Origin: Allomesorhizobium camelthorni | Lineage (GTDB): Bacteria; Pseudomonadota; Alphaproteobacteria; Rhizobiales; Rhizobiaceae | Assembly (NCBI RefSeq): GCF_011045125.1 | Contig: NZ_JAAKZF010000005.1 | Span: 105,223-169,222, forward strand | DNA: 64,000 nt | Reading direction: 5' to 3' | Shown: positions 43,917 to 52,203 of the stretch, one piece after another | Position numbering within the stretch: position 1 is the first letter of the stretch | How the letters are laid out: the number at the start of each line of letters is the position of its first letter | The notes under the pieces: generated by a model | Database searches by the model: none | The model's input: the letters and a program-made list of their open reading frames with translations, nothing else | What the model was told of the DNA's origin: nothing | Made by a program: the position numbers and the translations under genes

Positions 43917-45140
43917 CTACTCAGCCGCCTGCGGCAGGGCCGCGGGCGGAGCCCTGTATCGTTCGCCGGCAAGCGTCTTCTGGCCCAAGAGCACGGTCAG
44001 AAGGGACACCGTTCCAGCCGCGACCGACACCCAGAAGCCGTTCTGCGCACCGAAATTGTCGACCACCCATCCCGTTGCGAACGCTCCGAGCGCCATGCCG
44101 ATGCCGATGCCGGTCATCACCCAGGTGATGCCCTCCGTCAGCATCGCTTCCGGCACCCGGCGCTCGATCAGGCCGAAGGCGGTGATGAAGGTAGGCGAGA
44201 TCGCGACACCGCTGACGAAGACGGCGAGCGCCAGCAGCGGCACCGTATTGGCGACCAGCAGCGGCAAGGTCGTCAAGGCGATGACGCCGACCGCGATGGC
44301 GAGCTGGCGCTGCAACGGCATCGTCAGGTTCAGCGCGCCGACGATCAGCCCTACCACGAACGAACCGACCGCATAGACGCCGATGACGAGGCTCGCGGCG
44401 CCCGGCTGACCGAGTTCCTTGGTGATCGCCACCGCGCTGACTTCCGCGGTCGCGAAGATCGCGCCGACGAAGATCAGGGCGAAGGTGATGATCTGCACCG
44501 GCCGCTGCCGGATCGCCGAGCCATGGCTGCCGCCATGTTCCAGCTGCCTCACGCGAGGCTCGGTCGCCTGCTGTATGATGAATGCCGCCGACCCGAATGC
44601 GAGGAACAGGGTGCTGGCCAGCATTCCCGCTTCAGGAAACAGCGCGACGCTGAGGCCCACCGACAGCGACGCGCCGGCAATGTAGACAAGCTCGTCCGCC
44701 GCCGATTCGAAGGCGAAGGCTGTGTTGAGTTCGGGGCGGTCGCGGAAAATCTCGGACCAGCGGGCCCGCACCAGGGCCGGAATGCTCGGCATCGCGGCGG
44801 CCAGAAATGCCGATACGAACAGCGTCCAGATGGGCCAGTCCTGATTGGCCGCAGCGATCAACACCACAAAGGCCAATACCGAAATCACGGTCGATGGCAC
44901 GACGACCCTGGTCTGGCCGAGGCGGTCGACGAGCCGCGAGATCTGTGGTGCGGCGATCGCGTTGGTCAGTGCATAGGTTGCGGACACGGCGCCCGCCAGC
45001 CAGTACTCGCCATGGGTCTGCGACAGCATGGCGACGATTCCGATCGGGGCCATCGCCATCGGCATGCGAGCGACGAACCCGGCCGACGCGAAGCCCTTGG
45101 TTCCGGGCGCCTTGAATATTTCGCTGTAGGGATTAGCCAT
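43917..45140 (-). CDS. MFS transporter
   Basis: A 407-residue protein with about 12 hydrophobic helices (for example PIGIVAMLSQTHGEYWLAGA and the loop QISRLVDRLGQTRVVVPSTV between helices 2 and 3, an MFS motif A-like segment). The substrate cannot be read. Its divergent neighbour is a TetR regulator, and three palindromes lie in the 120-base space between them, so it is probably an efflux pump under TetR repression. The ATG follows GAGGAGGCCACC. Confidence 0.88.
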   Translation of the reverse strand: MANPYSEIFKAPGTKGFASAGFVARMPMAMAPIGIVAMLSQTHGEYWLAGAVSATYALTNAIAAPQISRLVDRLGQTRVVVPSTVISVLAFVVLIAAANQDWPIWTLFVSAFLAAAMPSIPALVRARWSEIFRDRPELNTAFAFESAADELVYIAGASLSVGLSVALFPEAGMLASTLFLAFGSAAFIIQQATEPRVRQLEHGGSHGSAIRQRPVQIITFALIFVGAIFATAEVSAVAITKELGQPGAASLVIGVYAVGSFVVGLIVGALNLTMPLQRQLAIAVGVIALTTLPLLVANTVPLLALAVFVSGVAISPTFITAFGLIERRVPEAMLTEGITWVMTGIGIGMALGAFATGWVVDNFGAQNGFWVSVAAGTVSLLTVLLGQKTLAGERYRAPPAALPQAAE

Positions 45141-45172
45141 GGTGGCCTCCTCGATTGGATGGAGCGCCACTA

Positions 45173-45243
45173 ACATACGTGGCGTATGTCAATCGAGATA
45201 ATTGCATACGCTGCGTATGTCAACTATTATACGTGGCGTATGT
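45173..45243. promoter_or_regulatory. Three tandem TetR-type operators
   Basis: ACATACG-TGG-CGTATGT (45173-45189), GCATACG-CTG-CGTATGT (45204-45220) and TTATACG-TGG-CGTATGT (45227-45243) are three copies of one 17-bp palindrome, centres 31 and 23 bases apart. They lie between the MFS gene and the tetR gene and can control both promoters. Confidence 0.9.
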
Positions 45244-45260
45244 GAAAGGAAAGCGAGAAA

Positions 45261-45857
45261 ATGGCGCACAAGCCGCGCAAGGAAATGATTGCAGAAACCC
45301 GCGCCAAGCTGGTGAGCGCCGCCCGCCAGGCCTTTGGAACGGCCGGCTATGCCGAGGCGTCGATGGACGACTTCACGGCCGCCGCGGGGCTTACGCGCGG
45401 CGCGCTCTACCATCATTTCGGCGACAAGAAGGGGCTGTTCGAGGCCGTCATCGCAGAGATCGACGCCGAGATGAATGAACGGCTGTGTGCCGTTTCGGCC
45501 AAGGCAACCAACCGCTGGCAGGGCTTCGTCGACGAATCCGTTGCCTATATCGAGATGGCGCTTGAGCCCGAGATCCAGCGCATCATGCTGCGCGACGGAC
45601 CGGCCGTGCTCGGCGATCCCTCGCAATGGCCTAACGCCAACGCCTGTATCTCGTCCATGACGAGGAGCCTGACTATCCTCAAGGAGGAAGGCCGCGTCGG
45701 CGACATCGATCCGGAAGCGGCCGCGCGCCTGGTAAGCGGCGCTTCCCTCTATGCGGCGCAGTGGATCGCCAATGCCGACGACCCGGCGGCCACCTCGAAA
45801 AAAGCGGTGAAGGCATTCAAGACGCTGCTCAACGGACTGCTGGCGGAGAAGGGGTAG
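45261..45857 (+). CDS. TetR/AcrR family regulator
   Basis: A 198-residue repressor. The N-terminal HTH has LVSAARQAFGTAGYAEASMD DFTAAAGLTRGALYHHFGDK KGLFEAVI, the classic TetR pattern; the C-terminal ligand domain contains EIQRIMLRDGPAVLGDPSQW. It is divergent from the MFS transporter and starts 17 bases after the last operator; autoregulation is likely. Confidence 0.93.
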   Translation: MAHKPRKEMIAETRAKLVSAARQAFGTAGYAEASMDDFTAAAGLTRGALYHHFGDKKGLFEAVIAEIDAEMNERLCAVSAKATNRWQGFVDESVAYIEMALEPEIQRIMLRDGPAVLGDPSQWPNANACISSMTRSLTILKEEGRVGDIDPEAAARLVSGASLYAAQWIANADDPAATSKKAVKAFKTLLNGLLAEKG

Positions 45858-45882
45858 CTTACACCGGCCCTGACGCGAATTT

Positions 45883-46083
45883 ACCCCCACCCCTAACCCC
45901 TCCCCCTTCGTCATTCCGGGGCCGCGAAGCGGAACCCGGAATCCAGAACGCTGACCTTGGTCCAGTTATCTGACACCCTGATTCCATCGGATGCCTATTC
46001 CGTTTCCTTTGCCGACGCTCTGGATTCCGGGTTCCGCTTCGCGGCCCCGGAATGACGAAGGGGGAGGGGTTAGGGGTGGGGGT
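45883..46083. repeat. 64-bp perfect inverted repeat pair in the tetR-S41 gap
   Basis: Arms at 45883-45946 and 46020-46083 are exact reverse complements over 64 bases, with 73 bases between. Each contains smaller palindromes (for example TTCCGGGGCCGCGAAGCGGAA). It lies between two converging genes and fills most of the 297-base space. A dispersed element of the rhizobial palindromic kind; unrelated in sequence to the glyS/ispE family. Confidence 0.95.
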
Positions 46084-46154
46084 ATCGGGAGCGCAACATT
46101 TCGGGATGATGTCGGCGACAAGCGCCAGGTGAACCGCCCCGGTTTCCAGCAAAA

Positions 46155-47402
46155 TCACCCCCTCGCCAGAATCCGCCTCATCTCCTCGATCGCCGCGTCG
46201 CGCTGCGGGTCGTGGCCTGCGGCATAGGGCAGGCTGAACGGGACGGGCAGGTCAGGCTCGACGCCTGCCCCTTCCAGACGCGTATTTTCTTCGAGCACCG
46301 CATCCGACACGGCGATTTCGAGCAGGCTGTCGTCCGGCAGCAGATAGCCGCGGCCGGCAAGCAGCGCGCCGGCAGTGCGCGCCCCGACGAGCGGAATGCC
46401 GTTCACCTTCAGCGCATAGGCGAAGACTTCCAGGCCGCTTCTCGAACCCTCGTCGATGATGGCGACGACCGGCCGCCGCCAGCGGACATTGGCCAAAACG
46501 TCTTCGCCCTTGCGCGGGATCAGCCGGAAGGAAGGCGTGTCGCCGACGAAGAGTTCCGCCGCATCGGAGCTGCCGCCGCCCCAGCGCCCGCGCAGATCCA
46601 GCACCAGCCCGTCGGCGTCCTTCAGCTTGCCGTCGGCGAGCGCCTCCGCCACCGCGCCCATCGAATTGCGCGCGGCGAGCGTCCACAGGCGGATATAGCC
46701 GATCTTGCGGCCGTCATGGGTCGCCACCTCGGCGCTTTCTTCGATCGCCTTCTCGAAAGCAGGCAGCGGCCGCAGTTTTTCAACCGCAATCTTTAGCGTG
46801 ATCGGTTCCGCGCCCGCGCGTCGCCGCAGCCGCAATTCGACCGGCCGGCCAATCTTGCCGCTGAAGGATTCGATCTCGTGATAGGGTTTTCCGTCAACCG
46901 ACAGTACCTCGTCGCCGACAAGGATGCCGGCGCGGTCGGCGGGCGAGCCGTCATAGACATCGCTGACGAAGCGGGCGCCGTTCTCCGGCCGCGCGACCAT
47001 GCCGATGCCGGGATAGCTGACCTCGCCGTCGGGTGGAAACAACCGGCGCATGTCGTTCCGGATGGCGTAGCGGAAAATGTCGGCCAGCTCGAAATAGTCG
47101 ATCGTATCGGGCTGGAAATGCCCCATGTGGGAGGCATCGAGGCTGGCCAGCACGGCGTCGATCGCCTGGTCGATGCGTTCGGGCGGGCTTGCCTTGGCCA
47201 CGGGAGATTGCGGATCCTCGATCTCGCGCCGCACCGCTGCGGCGAAGCGGTCGATCGCCGATTCATCGTGGAAATTGTCGGTCACGAGTTCGACCGCGCG
47301 ATCGAACACTGGGTGGCCGGACCGCGGCGGATCGGCGGCGGGCGCCTCCGCGATCGCGAGAAAAAGCAGCGGCGCCGCCGCGAGATAGCTGGCACGTTTC
47401 AT
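46155..47402 (-). CDS. Exported S41-family peptidase with PDZ domain
   Basis: A 415-residue protein with signal peptide (YLAAAPLLFLAIAEAPAADP), a PDZ-like region (GIGMVARPENGARFVSDVYD GSPADRAGI) and a C-terminal tail-specific protease domain. Serine lies in DEGSRSGLEVFAYALK at the family position, but the usual Lys (GEPTFGKG in Prc) is replaced: GARTAGALLAGRG. So it belongs to an S41 branch with another active-site arrangement or is inactive. ATG at 47402; 47417 also possible. The 223-base gap upstream shows nothing certain. Confidence 0.85.
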   Translation of the reverse strand: MKRASYLAAAPLLFLAIAEAPAADPPRSGHPVFDRAVELVTDNFHDESAIDRFAAAVRREIEDPQSPVAKASPPERIDQAIDAVLASLDASHMGHFQPDTIDYFELADIFRYAIRNDMRRLFPPDGEVSYPGIGMVARPENGARFVSDVYDGSPADRAGILVGDEVLSVDGKPYHEIESFSGKIGRPVELRLRRRAGAEPITLKIAVEKLRPLPAFEKAIEESAEVATHDGRKIGYIRLWTLAARNSMGAVAEALADGKLKDADGLVLDLRGRWGGGSSDAAELFVGDTPSFRLIPRKGEDVLANVRWRRPVVAIIDEGSRSGLEVFAYALKVNGIPLVGARTAGALLAGRGYLLPDDSLLEIAVSDAVLEENTRLEGAGVEPDLPVPFSLPYAAGHDPQRDAAIEEMRRILARG

Positions 47403-47625
47403 CTGGCTGTTCCGCATCCGTTTCGCTTCATCGCGATTATCGGCCCAAACGCGGCCGGATCGAGCCCTTCGGTTGACAATATTCCGTGACCGGCGATTCT
47501 GGCGCTATCGAGCCCTTCTGCATCGCCGTCCTGATGCAGGTCTACTTCAGTGCGATCAAGGCCAGACGCCCGATCCCGAATGGTGCGCCCGCAAGCTAAC
47601 CAGCGCAGCCATCATCGCCGCCCGG

Positions 47626-48342
47626 CTACGCCATCCGGTCCACCATCTCCTTCAGCGCGGCTTCGCCCGGCCCGGAAAATGTCTCGCTCATGATCAGGTC
47701 AGACAGCTTGAGGCGCTTTGCCCAGCCGCGCGATTCGAGGTCGGGCTTGGGCGCGAACTCCGAAACCCGGCCGACGCAGAGATAGGCCACGGGAACGGCA
47801 TGCTCGGGGATTTGCAGCAGCTCCCGCAGCGCCAGCGTATCGAGGATCGAGACCCAGCCGACGCCGATGCCTTCCGCGCGCGCCGCCAGCCAGAAATTCT
47901 GGACCGCGCAGACCGTGCTGTAGAGGTCCATCTGCGGATTGTGCCAGCGGCCGAGCGGAGAGTTTTCGGAGCGACGCCGGTCGCATGTGATGCACAAATT
48001 GAGCGCGCTTTCGCAGATGCCCTCGAGCTTGAGCTTGCGGTAGAGCGCCTGCCGCTCCGCCGCGATGTTGGGCAGTTCCTGTTCGCGCGCCGCAAGGAAA
48101 AGGTCGCGCACCCGCTGCCGGCGCAAGGCGTCGCGAATGACGATGAAATTCCACGGCTGCATATAGCCGACCGATGGCGCGTGGTGCGCGGCGATGAGCA
48201 GGCGCGCTAGGACCGCGTCGTCAAGCGCGTCGAGCAGGAAATGGCTGCGGACGTCGCGGCGCGAGAAGATCGCGCGATAGACCGCGTCGCGGGCGGTCTG
48301 GTCGAAAGATTCGCCGTCGCCGGCGGTCGGGTGTTCGGGCAT
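47626..48342 (-). CDS. bluB: 5,6-dimethylbenzimidazole synthase
   Basis: BluB converts reduced FMN into dimethylbenzimidazole, the lower ligand of vitamin B12. The 238-residue nitroreductase-fold protein has AIFSRRDVRSHFLLDALDDA, HHAPSVGYMQPWNFIVI, LCITCDRR and WVSILDTLALRELLQIPEHA, which are BluB-like and not general nitroreductase. The ATG at 48342 follows AAGGGGACAAGCG. A cobalamin riboswitch lies about 50 bases upstream. Confidence 0.95.
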   Translation of the reverse strand: MPEHPTAGDGESFDQTARDAVYRAIFSRRDVRSHFLLDALDDAVLARLLIAAHHAPSVGYMQPWNFIVIRDALRRQRVRDLFLAAREQELPNIAAERQALYRKLKLEGICESALNLCITCDRRRSENSPLGRWHNPQMDLYSTVCAVQNFWLAARAEGIGVGWVSILDTLALRELLQIPEHAVPVAYLCVGRVSEFAPKPDLESRGWAKRLKLSDLIMSETFSGPGEAALKEMVDRMA

Positions 48343-48394
48343 CGCTTGTCCCCTTGCGATCGAAATCGGCCCGCCTGACCAAGCGGTCGACAAT

Positions 48395-48575
48395 GTCTGC
48401 AAGGCCGGTCTTCTGGCTCGAGATCATCCCGCAACCGGCGCCTTCCCGTTGCAAGCAACAGTGGCCACTAGGTCACGACCCAGCCGATGCAGTCCCTCTT
48501 ACAGCGTTGGGCACGCCACGGATTTCAACCGTGTTCCCGATTCTCCCGCTTGGCAGCGGGCACCTGGCAGCATCG
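48395..48575 (-). ncRNA. Cobalamin riboswitch in the bluB leader
   Basis: Read on the minus strand: a 5' stem CAGGTGCC, GGGAGAATCGGGAACACGGT, then GAAATCCGTGGCGTGCCCAA CGCTGTAAGAGGG, GTGGCCACTG, CGGGAAGGCGCCGG and the terminal GAGCCAGAAGACCGGCC. These are the conserved blocks of the B12 element in the correct order. It should reduce bluB expression when adenosylcobalamin is plentiful. The ends are approximate. Confidence 0.93.
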
Positions 48576-48703
48576 GCGACGATATGCGAAGGCGAGGCGA
48601 GATGCATCCTCCCCGAACGACATTGGCGGGCACGGATGCGATTTCCCCAGCCTTGGGACATGTATGGCGTGGCCACCACCGCCATTGCTGATAGACTGAC
48701 GGG

Positions 48704-49630
48704 ATGACGACGCGCCTCTACTCCCATCCGATCTTTCTCGAACACCTGACGCCGCCCGGACATCCGGAGCGGCCGGACCGGCTCCGCGCCATTGCGCGCG
48801 CGCTGGAGGATGAGGCGTTCGCTCACCTCGACCGCGTCGAGGCGCCGGAAGGCGATGAGGCGACGATCCTCTACGTCCATCCGGAAAGCTACATCGAGCG
48901 TATCAGCCGGGCGATCCCCGAGGAGGGCATCGTCAGCATCGATGCCGACACCTCGGTCAGCCCGAAAAGCTGGCAGGCGGCCTTGACCGGCGTGGGCGCG
49001 GCCAATGCCGCCGTCGACGACGTGTTTTCGGGCAAGGCCGACAATGTCTTCGTCGCCTCTCGCCCTCCCGGCCACCACGCCGAAAAGACCACGGCCATGG
49101 GCTTTTGCCTGTTCAACAATGCGGCGATCGCGGCGCGCCATGCACAGAAGAAGCACGGGGCCGGACGCGTGGCGATCGTCGACTGGGACGTGCATCACGG
49201 CAACGGCACCCAGGACATTTTCTGGGACGATCCGTCGGTGCTCTACTGCTCCACGCACCAGATGCCGCTCTATCCCGGCACCGGCGCCGAAAACGAGACA
49301 GGCGCCGGCAATATCGTCAACGCGCCGCTTGCGCCGCAATCCGGCAGCGCGGCCTTTCGCGAAGCGTTCCTCTCGCGGGTGTTGCCGGCCGTCGATGGTT
49401 TCGCGCCCGATTTGATTATCATCTCCGCCGGCTTCGACGCTCATCACCGCGACCCGCTGGCCGAGATCAACCTGACCGAGGAAGATTTTGACTGGGCGAC
49501 GGGACAATTGATGGACCGCGCCGCGCGCCATTGCGGCAACCGGCTGGTCAGCGTGCTGGAAGGCGGCTACGACCTGCAGGGATTGTCGTTTTCGGTCGCG
49601 GCCCATGTCGCGCGCATGATGAAAGGATGA
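48704..49630 (+). CDS. Histone deacetylase-family (AcuC-like) amidohydrolase
   Basis: A 308-residue zinc-dependent deacetylase. SRPPGHHAEKTTAMGFCLFN has the active-site His pair, AIVDWDVHHGNGTQDIFW the zinc-binding Asp and His, and IISAGFDAHHRDPLAEI the second zinc Asp. The bacterial substrate is unsettled (acetylpolyamines or acetylated proteins). Its stop is within three bases of xseB, so they are co-transcribed, a usual rhizobial pairing. Confidence 0.93.
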   Translation: MTTRLYSHPIFLEHLTPPGHPERPDRLRAIARALEDEAFAHLDRVEAPEGDEATILYVHPESYIERISRAIPEEGIVSIDADTSVSPKSWQAALTGVGAANAAVDDVFSGKADNVFVASRPPGHHAEKTTAMGFCLFNNAAIAARHAQKKHGAGRVAIVDWDVHHGNGTQDIFWDDPSVLYCSTHQMPLYPGTGAENETGAGNIVNAPLAPQSGSAAFREAFLSRVLPAVDGFAPDLIIISAGFDAHHRDPLAEINLTEEDFDWATGQLMDRAARHCGNRLVSVLEGGYDLQGLSFSVAAHVARMMKG

Positions 49631-49633
49631 ATG

Positions 49634-49885
49634 ATGGCGGACGAAGCCAACGAGGATATCAAGGCGATGAGCTTCGAGCAGGCGCTGGAGGCGCTGGAGC
49701 GCATCGTCGACGATCTGGAGCGCGGCGACGTGCCGCTCGACAAGTCGATCCGGATCTACGAGCGCGGCGAGGCGCTGAAAATCCACTGCGACCGGCTGCT
49801 GAAAGCCGCCGAGGACAAGGTCGAGAAGATCAGGCTGTCGCGTGACGGCAAGCCGGCCGGAACAGAACCGCTGGACGCGGAGTAG
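49634..49885 (+). CDS. xseB: Exodeoxyribonuclease VII small subunit
   Basis: An 83-residue two-helix protein, [40 protein letters not shown], which is the XseB hallmark. It partners XseA in single-strand DNA degradation. AAAGGA lies six bases before the ATG at 49634; the ATG at 49631 is an alternative. Confidence 0.95.
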   Translation: MADEANEDIKAMSFEQALEALERIVDDLERGDVPLDKSIRIYERGEALKIHCDRLLKAAEDKVEKIRLSRDGKPAGTEPLDAE

Positions 49886-49913
49886 CGGTGAACTGAACTT
49901 TTTGGGGGTCAGA

Positions 49914-50519
49914 ATGCCAGAAACTTTTGCCGCTATGGTATCAGTTGTCATTGCTACTATTGCTTTGTTTTTAGCATTGTATCAGTGGCGAGTTTCCCAA
50001 CTCCGAAAGGAAGAGGTCCAACATTGGGCGAATGAGGCGATAGCTGCGCTGCGTAAGATTTGTCTATATACAGGCAACAAGGACGGAATTTTTGAAGAAT
50101 CATTTGTTTTGAATCAGATGAGTGATCTGTGTGTGACGACTTCAACACTGGTTGAGAGAGGAAGGCTTTATTTCAAAAACAAGGTGATTGACGATTTCAA
50201 CAAGAACAAATTTGAGGCATACAGGGGGTACCGCCCTGACATTCTTGATCAAATAATGATTGCTCATAACATATCTTGCGCCTGGAGAGATTCTGACGCA
50301 GACACAAGGAAGAAGTTGTCGAAATTGTCTGAATACGCTGCAAGAAAATTTGTTTCTCTTGTTCAGAAAGAAATAGGGCGCGACAGAACGGCTTCGAAAT
50401 ATACGCAAACCGAAGGGCAGGGCGCAGATATCCGTTATTTCCTGCATAAGCTTGATCAGGTCGGTGACCTTGAATCTAGCGAACAAGAGTTGATCGGGAA
50501 GCGCTTATCCCCCAGATAA
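49914..50519 (+). CDS. AT-rich hypothetical membrane-anchored protein
   Basis: A 201-residue protein with one N-terminal helix (MVSVVIATIALFLALYQW, about residues 8-25) and a largely helical soluble part (SDLCVTTSTLVERGRLYFKN, KLSKLSEYAARKFVSLVQKE). I know no family. Base composition is clearly foreign: positions 50101-50160 contain 25 G+C out of 60, in a genome near two thirds G+C. It is inserted between xseB and the genes leading to dxs. GGGGGTCAG precedes the ATG. Confidence 0.75.
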   Translation: MPETFAAMVSVVIATIALFLALYQWRVSQLRKEEVQHWANEAIAALRKICLYTGNKDGIFEESFVLNQMSDLCVTTSTLVERGRLYFKNKVIDDFNKNKFEAYRGYRPDILDQIMIAHNISCAWRDSDADTRKKLSKLSEYAARKFVSLVQKEIGRDRTASKYTQTEGQGADIRYFLHKLDQVGDLESSEQELIGKRLSPR

Positions 50520-50547
50520 GTCGGACGCAGACATTTCGGAGCAAGCC

Positions 50548-50814
50548 ATGTGCCGAAACATAAGAACCCTGTTCAATTTCGATCCGCCCGCGACGGATGA
50601 GGAGATCCATGACGCAGCACTCCAGTTCGTGCGCAAGCTGAGCGGATCGACCAAGCCTTCGAAGCGCAACGAGGCGGCGTTCGAGCGCGCGGTCGGCTCG
50701 ATCGCGGCATGCGCCCGCGAACTCATCGATTCGCTGGAGACGACCCAGCCGCCGAAGAACCGCGAGGAAGAAGCCGCCAAGGCTCGAGCCAGGATGGTGA
50801 TCCGGTACGCGTAG
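50548..50814 (+). CDS. DUF2277 domain protein
   Basis: An 88-residue protein with the DUF2277 pattern: MCRNIRTLFNFDPPATDEEI at the N terminus and FVRKLSGSTKPSKRNEAAFE in the centre. Family function is unknown. Normal high GC, unlike the preceding gene. GGAGCAAGCC precedes the ATG. Confidence 0.92.
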   Translation: MCRNIRTLFNFDPPATDEEIHDAALQFVRKLSGSTKPSKRNEAAFERAVGSIAACARELIDSLETTQPPKNREEEAAKARARMVIRYA

Positions 50815-50850
50815 CTCTGCCGCCTGTCAGGCCGCCGCACGCCCGGGATT

Positions 50851-50892
50851 CCCCTCCCCCTTGCGGGGAGGGGCTAGGGGTGGGGGTGGTTC
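50851..50892. repeat. Single palindromic repeat (CCCCTCCCC hairpin)
   Basis: CCCCTCCCCCTTGCGGGGAG then GGG forms a tight hairpin (50851-50873), followed by GGGGTGGGGGTGG. It is a solo unit of the kind that is paired in the 45.9-kb repeat. It ends near the truncated toxin reading frame and may have been involved in its loss. Confidence 0.7.
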
Positions 50893-50921
50893 CGCCAGGC
50901 GCGGCGGCCTTTCGCTTAAGC

Positions 50922-50975
50922 TCACACCCCTGATGCTAGATTTTCGGTTGCCCGCTTGGTGAAGCGGATCTTCAC
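50922..50975 (-). pseudogene. 17-codon remnant of a ParE/RelE-type toxin
   Basis: Overlapping the antitoxin stop in the classical GTGA manner, the frame reads MKIRFTKRATENLASGV and then stops. KIRFTKRATENLA is the usual start of RelE/ParE toxins (about 95 residues). The remainder is absent; a palindromic repeat lies just beyond. Confidence 0.75.
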
Positions 50976-51199
50976 GAGCCGAAGCGGCGAAATACAGTTT
51001 CGACGTCGGCGTCGCTGGCGAACTCACCGCGGCGAAGCTGGGCCAGACTTTCCAGAATATCGGGAAGGTGCTTCGGATCGGTCTGTTCCGGCGACTGGTC
51101 GCCTTCTGCAAGGCTCAGCATCAGGCGTGCGATCTTGTCCTGGTCATCCGGCCGCATCTGCCGCACCGCTTCCACGGCTTTTTCAAGAAGCTGGTTCAT
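50972..51199 (-). CDS. Antitoxin-like protein without a functional toxin
   Basis: A 75-residue acidic helical protein, MNQLLEKAVEAVRQMRPDDQ DKIARLMLSLAEGDQ, a pattern often seen for antitoxins next to ParE/RelE toxins. The toxin downstream is cut to 17 codons, so this protein has no local partner. The start at 51199 follows an A/G-rich stretch. I cannot name a specific antitoxin family. Confidence 0.7.
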   Translation of the reverse strand: MNQLLEKAVEAVRQMRPDDQDKIARLMLSLAEGDQSPEQTDPKHLPDILESLAQLRRGEFASDADVETVFRRFGS

Positions 51200-51271
51200 G
51201 TGGAAAGATATAGGCTATCTTCGAAAACTGGAAAAGAACCGAATTCGACGGCAGGTTGCGAGGTGTAAACC

Positions 51272-52192
51272 ATGAGCTTCTTTCCGGGAAACGACCCTGT
51301 CGCCGGCGATGCCTTCGCCTGCGACCAGATCGAGCTGATGGTCATCCCCAATGCCCGCGACATAGGCGGCTTTCAGGTGCGCCGCGCGCTGCCCACGGCC
51401 AGGCGCCGGCTGGTCGGGCCGTTCATCTTCTTCGACCGCATGGGCCCGGCGATCCTGCGCGCCGGGCAGGCGCTCGACGTGCGGCCGCATCCGCATATCG
51501 GCCTGTCGACGGTCACATACCTGTTCGACGGCAAGATCAGGCACCGCGATTCGCTCGGCACCGAAATGGTGATCGCGCCCGGCGACGTTAACCTGATGAC
51601 GGCGGGCCGCGGCATCGTTCATTCGGAGCGGACCCCGGAGGAACTGCGCGGCGCGCCGATGTCGGTGTCCGGGCTGCAGACCTGGCTGGCGCTGCCCGAC
51701 GACAAGGAGGAAACCGCCCCGGTTTTCGAGAACACCGGCCGCGATCTGCTGCCGCGGTTCGAGTATGACGGAGCGTCGGGACGCCTGGTGATGGGCAGCC
51801 TTTCCGGCATTCGCTCGCCGGTACGCACGGATACCGACACGCTCTACGCCGACATCAGGCTTGCGCCCGGCGCGCGGATAAGCATTCCCGCCGACGCCGA
51901 GGAGCGGGCGATCTATGTGCTCGACGGCACGGTGACGATTTCGGGCGACGAATTTCCGTCCGACCGCCTGCTGGTGTTCAGGCCGGGCGACGAGATCTTG
52001 GTCGCCTCGAAGCAGGGCGCGCATTTCATGCTGTTCGGCGGCGCCTCGCTCGGCTCCAAGCGCTATATCTGGTGGAACTTCGTCTCGTCCTCGAAGGAGC
52101 GCATCGAGCAGGCCAAGCACGAGTGGAAGACCGGCCGCTTCGACATCGTTCCGGGCGACGAGGAGGAATTCATTCCCTTGCCCGAAGAATGA
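51272..52192 (+). CDS. Pirin family protein
   Basis: A 306-residue bicupin. The metal site is HPHIGLSTVTYLFDGKIRHR with HSERTPEE, the pirin signature (two His in HPHIG, the later His and Glu). Some bacterial pirins are quercetinases, others regulators; activity cannot be decided here. The next gene, another bicupin, begins 12 bases after the stop. Confidence 0.92.
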   Translation: MSFFPGNDPVAGDAFACDQIELMVIPNARDIGGFQVRRALPTARRRLVGPFIFFDRMGPAILRAGQALDVRPHPHIGLSTVTYLFDGKIRHRDSLGTEMVIAPGDVNLMTAGRGIVHSERTPEELRGAPMSVSGLQTWLALPDDKEETAPVFENTGRDLLPRFEYDGASGRLVMGSLSGIRSPVRTDTDTLYADIRLAPGARISIPADAEERAIYVLDGTVTISGDEFPSDRLLVFRPGDEILVASKQGAHFMLFGGASLGSKRYIWWNFVSSSKERIEQAKHEWKTGRFDIVPGDEEEFIPLPEE

Positions 52193-52203
52193 AAGGGCTG
52201 CAC

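Noticed and set aside
47487..47600. A short forward frame of about 37 codons (GTG start) upstream of the S41 gene
   Set aside because: No ribosome site and no recognisable similarity; the gap is only 223 bases, so I leave it as non-coding.
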